The position numbers were made by a program, and so were the translations under genes. Source: Halocatena pleomorpha (GTDB taxonomy: Archaea; Halobacteriota; Halobacteria; Halobacteriales; Haloarculaceae). From it: a DNA stretch of 64,000 nt. The DNA is taken from positions 1-64,000 of the forward strand of contig NZ_RRCH01000004.1 of assembly GCF_003862495.1 (NCBI RefSeq), given 5' to 3'. The notes beneath the pieces are model-generated. The model did no database searches and had not been told where the DNA came from. It saw only the letters and a program-made list of their open reading frames with translations. Of the stretch, positions 61,228 through 64,000 are shown in pieces. How positions within the stretch are numbered: position 1 is the first letter of the stretch; every line of letters starts with the position of its first letter.

Positions 61228-62721
61228 ATGGCAGCCCAATCCTACGACGAATTCATCGATCACGTCAAGCGCTTTTCGAACGTCGAACACGCGATCCAGA
61301 TCCTCAACTGGGACCAAGAGGTGATGATGCCGGAGGGCGGAACCCCTGCCCGATCGCAGCAGGTTTCGACGCTTTCGACGCTCCACCACGAGCTGCTCAC
61401 GAGCAAAGAGACCAAAACGTATCTCTCGGCGGCGGAATCGTCGTCGCTGACCGACGAGCAATCGGCGGTCGTCAGGGAGGTCAGACGCAAGTACGAACGC
61501 GCCGATCGGGTTCCGAGCGAACTGGTCGAGGAAATCGCCCATACCACGAGCTCGGCGCTTCCGGTGTGGAAAGAAGCAAAAGAGAACGACGATTTCGAGG
61601 CGTTCGCACCGACGCTGTCGAAACTCGTCGATCTCAAACGCGAGTACGCTGAACAGATCGATCCGGACGAAGATCCCTACGCCGTGTTGTTTGCGGAGTA
61701 TGAGCCGTATCTCGGGTTGGACACCGCAGAACGCGTTCTCGACCGACTGCGAGACCGCCTTGTCGATCTCATCGACTCGATCGAAGAGAGCGACGCCACA
61801 CTCGAAACGGACGCCTTCTCCGGAACGTACCCCGCCGACGAACAGGAGGCGCTCTGTCGGTCGGCGTTGGATCGTCTTGGCTATCCATGGGAGCACGGAC
61901 GGCTCGACACCGCACCGCATCCGTTCTCTACCGGCTCACAGTTCGACGCGCGGGTGACGACGCGGTTCAGCGACGACGATCCGATCGACGCGCTCACCTC
62001 CACTATCCACGAGTTCGGTCACGCGATGTACACGCTTGGACTCCCCCGTGAACAGTACGGCACGCCGCTTGGGCAGAACCGTAACCTCTCGGTTCACGAG
62101 TCCCAATCACGGCTGTGGGAGAATCATGTCGGACGCTCGCTTTCCTTCTGGGAGCAGTTCCTCCCGGCTGTCACCGAACGGTTCCCCGAAACGAGTGGTG
62201 TGTCCCCGCGTGCGGCCTACGAGACCGCCAACCAAGTGTATCCGGACAACCTGATCCGCGTCGAGGCGGATGAGTTGACCTATCATCTGCACATCGTGCT
62301 TCGGTTCGAGATCGAGAAGCAGCTCATCCACGGCGCGATCGATGTCGAGGAGGTGCCCCACGTGTGGAACGAGAAGATGGAGGAGTATCTCGGCGTTCGG
62401 CCCGACACCGACAGCGCCGGCTGTCTACAGGACATCCATTGGACACACGGCAGCTTCGGGTATTTCCCGACGTATTCACTGGGGAGCGTGCTCGCCGCAC
62501 AGCTGTATGCCACTGCTACAGCCGACATCGAGGCGCTCGACGAGCAGATCCAACACGGCGAGTTCGACGCGCTTCAGGAGTGGCTCACCGACAACGTACA
62601 CCAACACGGACAACGCTACACCACGCCTGAGCTGATCGAACACGCGACCGGCGAGTCGCTCACCGCCGACTACTTCCTCGATTACGTCGAGCGGAAATAC
62701 GGCGCGTTGTACGACCTGTAG
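61228..62721 (+). CDS. Carboxypeptidase M32 (Taq family)
   Basis: This 497-aa helical metallocarboxypeptidase shows the zinc motif STIHEFGHAMYTLG (HExxH form HEFGH). NLSVHESQSRLWENHVGRS contains the third ligand Glu, and family-specific regions include DTAPHPFSTG (DxRxT-like vicinity), TTRFSDDDP and HWTHGSFGYFPTY. Length and order fit thermostable M32 enzymes that trim C-terminal residues. The ATG at 61228 lies 25 nt after the M20 stop, suggesting a peptidase operon. The extended frame through the M20 3' end was rejected. Confidence 0.94.
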   Translation: MAAQSYDEFIDHVKRFSNVEHAIQILNWDQEVMMPEGGTPARSQQVSTLSTLHHELLTSKETKTYLSAAESSSLTDEQSAVVREVRRKYERADRVPSELVEEIAHTTSSALPVWKEAKENDDFEAFAPTLSKLVDLKREYAEQIDPDEDPYAVLFAEYEPYLGLDTAERVLDRLRDRLVDLIDSIEESDATLETDAFSGTYPADEQEALCRSALDRLGYPWEHGRLDTAPHPFSTGSQFDARVTTRFSDDDPIDALTSTIHEFGHAMYTLGLPREQYGTPLGQNRNLSVHESQSRLWENHVGRSLSFWEQFLPAVTERFPETSGVSPRAAYETANQVYPDNLIRVEADELTYHLHIVLRFEIEKQLIHGAIDVEEVPHVWNEKMEEYLGVRPDTDSAGCLQDIHWTHGSFGYFPTYSLGSVLAAQLYATATADIEALDEQIQHGEFDALQEWLTDNVHQHGQRYTTPELIEHATGESLTADYFLDYVERKYGALYDL

Positions 62722-62803
62722 GCACCCGTCGAGTGCAGTCACACAATAGTGCCTTGACAATACATGCCGTGTGCTCAACGGGACGAGCCTCGTCTGTGGT
62801 GAC

Positions 62804-63022
62804 ATGGATCGACTCGGAGACGACTCGGCGTGTCCTGTCTGTAAGCGATCGACACCCACGAAACGAACGTGGCACCCGACGTACAACCACGTGTGTGGGA
62901 GCTGTGGCGTGTTGTTCAACACATTCGACAGCGGAATGGAGCTTGCGACAAACATCACCCGCTCACAGGAGCGCTTGGAGCGTGATGTAGACACCATAGC
63001 TCCCGACGATAGCGATCGCTAA
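62804..63022 (+). CDS. Small zinc-ribbon protein
   Basis: This 72-aa protein starts MDRLGDDSACPVCKRSTPTK, with a second knuckle HVCGSCGVLFNT about 20 residues later, giving a CxxC-CxxC zinc ribbon. The acidic C-terminal tail overlaps the end of the convergent phosphate transporter gene by 60 nt. No catalytic features are seen; it is probably a nucleic-acid or protein adaptor. Confidence 0.6.
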   Translation: MDRLGDDSACPVCKRSTPTKRTWHPTYNHVCGSCGVLFNTFDSGMELATNITRSQERLERDVDTIAPDDSDR

Positions 63023-64000
63023 CGATCCGATCCACGCTATCACGGTGTTGCGCATTTTCGACTGACTGACGCTGCTCGTTCCACCCGCAGCGAAGCCGCT
63101 GCCGATGATCGCGCTGAGTATGATCTCGTTGAACGACACCGGAATTCCGTACAACACCGCGGTCTGTGCGAGCGCGAACGACGGCACGAGCGCGGCGATC
63201 GAACGCCGCGGTCCGAGCGAAGAGTAGTCCTGTGCGAGTGCTTTGATCATCCGAGGCGCACCCATCCACGAACCGGCGAGCAACCCGATTCCTCCGCCGA
63301 TGAGCAGCATCACAAGCGTGATCGGTAGCACTTCGAGCAGCGGGATCAGCGGTCCGACCGCCAGCCCGACTTGGCTTGCACCTGCGGAGAACGCGACGAG
63401 TCCCCCGAGTACCAACAGGAAGTGGCGCAGTCCCCGGTCCGCGTCGGCCATGTCCCACGCGAGCAACGCGGCGGCGATTGCGCCGATCCCGACTGTGATC
63501 ACCACCACGGCGATCCCATCACTCAGCCCCGACAGCACTGGCCAGTTCGTGCCCGTTGTGGCGACCGACTGACCGCCCAGAAAGACGAACGACATGTTTG
63601 CGATGATCGCCCCGACAACACCACCGAGCACCGGAACGCTCACGCGTTCTGGAACACGTTTGTGACGCAACAGTCGGGCCGTGACGTACGCGATGGCGCT
63701 TCCCACGAACGGCACGAGCACCCACATGGTCCCGATCTCTTGGTAGGTACTCCACGCGGGTAATCCACCCATCGCCAACCCGACGCCGATAACCGCGCCT
63801 GTCGCCGTGAATCCCGTCGGGATCGGATAGCCTGTGAAGATTCCGATCGAAACGAGCAGTGCCGCCACGAACAGGCCGACTGCGATCGCGCCGGGAGACA
63901 GCGTTACCTCGCGGATCAACCCTGTGCCGACCGTCCCCGCAACGTTCGCACCCTGAAACACCGCTCCCGCGAACCCGAGAATCCCGACGAGAAACCCGGC
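62963..64000 (-). CDS. PiT-family inorganic phosphate transporter (5' end outside window)
   Basis: The frame is open to the window edge, giving at least 345 residues. About nine transmembrane helices are visible. The two PiT signatures appear as FQGANVAGTVGTGL near the edge and GSGFAAGGTSSVSQSKMRNTVIAWIG (in parts) near the C-terminus. The family usually has GAND or GANN with a following Val-Ala, so GANVAG is a variant. It imports phosphate with sodium or protons. The start lies beyond 64000, and a PhoU-like partner, if any, would be upstream of it. Confidence 0.85.
   Translation of the reverse strand, partial: AGFLVGILGFAGAVFQGANVAGTVGTGLIREVTLSPGAIAVGLFVAALLVSIGIFTGYPIPTGFTATGAVIGVGLAMGGLPAWSTYQEIGTMWVLVPFVGSAIAYVTARLLRHKRVPERVSVPVLGGVVGAIIANMSFVFLGGQSVATTGTNWPVLSGLSDGIAVVVITVGIGAIAAALLAWDMADADRGLRHFLLVLGGLVAFSAGASQVGLAVGPLIPLLEVLPITLVMLLIGGGIGLLAGSWMGAPRMIKALAQDYSSLGPRRSIAALVPSFALAQTAVLYGIPVSFNEIILSAIIGSGFAAGGTSSVSQSKMRNTVIAWIGSLAIAIVGSYGVYITLQALL

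Noticed and set aside
1-64000. tRNA genes and CRISPR arrays
   Set aside because: No intergenic stretch showed a T-loop/acceptor pairing pattern of a tRNA, and no regularly spaced 25-40 bp repeats were seen. I scanned by eye, so a tRNA could be missed.

Overview
The window is a chromosomal segment of a haloarchaeon (class Halobacteria); I cannot name the genus. The evidence is the acidic proteome, the TATA boxes 24-36 nt upstream of start codons (leaderless transcripts), and archaeal hallmark genes: aRF1 (prf1), 20S proteasome subunits, archaeal NAC, HMG-CoA reductase, a geranylgeranyl reductase-family enzyme, TiaS, TrmI, a halophile-type 2Fe-2S ferredoxin and a PIN-PilT-KH ATPase. I saw no rRNA, tRNA, CRISPR array, intact transposase gene or phage module.

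Layout. 1-0.76 kb: a broken zinc-finger-like gene and a T-tract palindrome module. 0.77-12.3 kb: a ferritin-like protein, a lone haem-copper oxidase subunit I, nfo with a methyltransferase, a lipoate ligase, a psmB-psmA pair, regulators and membrane proteins. 12.6-25.8 kb: geranylgeranyl reductase family, aldo/keto reductase, a siderophore-synthetase-like gene divergent from a glutamine-synthetase-like gene, nac-trmI, hmgA, an amidohydrolase, and a HepT/MntA toxin-antitoxin pair followed by a fragment matching the amidohydrolase 3' end. 26.0-41.7 kb: nadABC, a tandem PhoU/TrkA-C protein, VanZ-like protein, nucleotidase, an AstE-like/threonine-synthase-like pair, an RHH-PIN module, tiaS, a MinD-like ATPase and prf1. 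41.8-52.4 kb: ferredoxin, hisA, an R2-like oxidase, a Rieske protein, topA, a subtilase with a membrane HTH regulator, and gatB. 52.4-54.5 kb: a repeat-rich accessory island. 54.5-64 kb: a Zn/Cd-type P1B ATPase, a GYD protein, a BFN nuclease, the PIN-PilT-KH ATPase, M20 and M32 peptidases, a small zinc ribbon and a PiT phosphate transporter cut by the window edge.

Most of the window is ordinary housekeeping sequence. The unusual part is the island at 52.4-54.5 kb and its partial copy at 1-0.76 kb. It holds a leaderless 26-codon ORF, a structured spacer, a 48-aa zinc-ribbon gene and a 180-aa zinc-finger-like gene interrupted in both copies, at the same codon, by a 64-nt double-hairpin element. 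Each insertion is bracketed by matching TGT codons, so deleting or bypassing it restores the frame. Two tandem decaying copies of the gene's 3' end follow, and several copies of a palindromic module with T-tracts on both sides punctuate the island. The hairpins look, from memory, like the palindromic 3' ends of haloarchaeal IS200/IS605 (TnpB) elements, so a mobile-element explanation is favoured; translational bypass or RNA-level removal is the speculative alternative.
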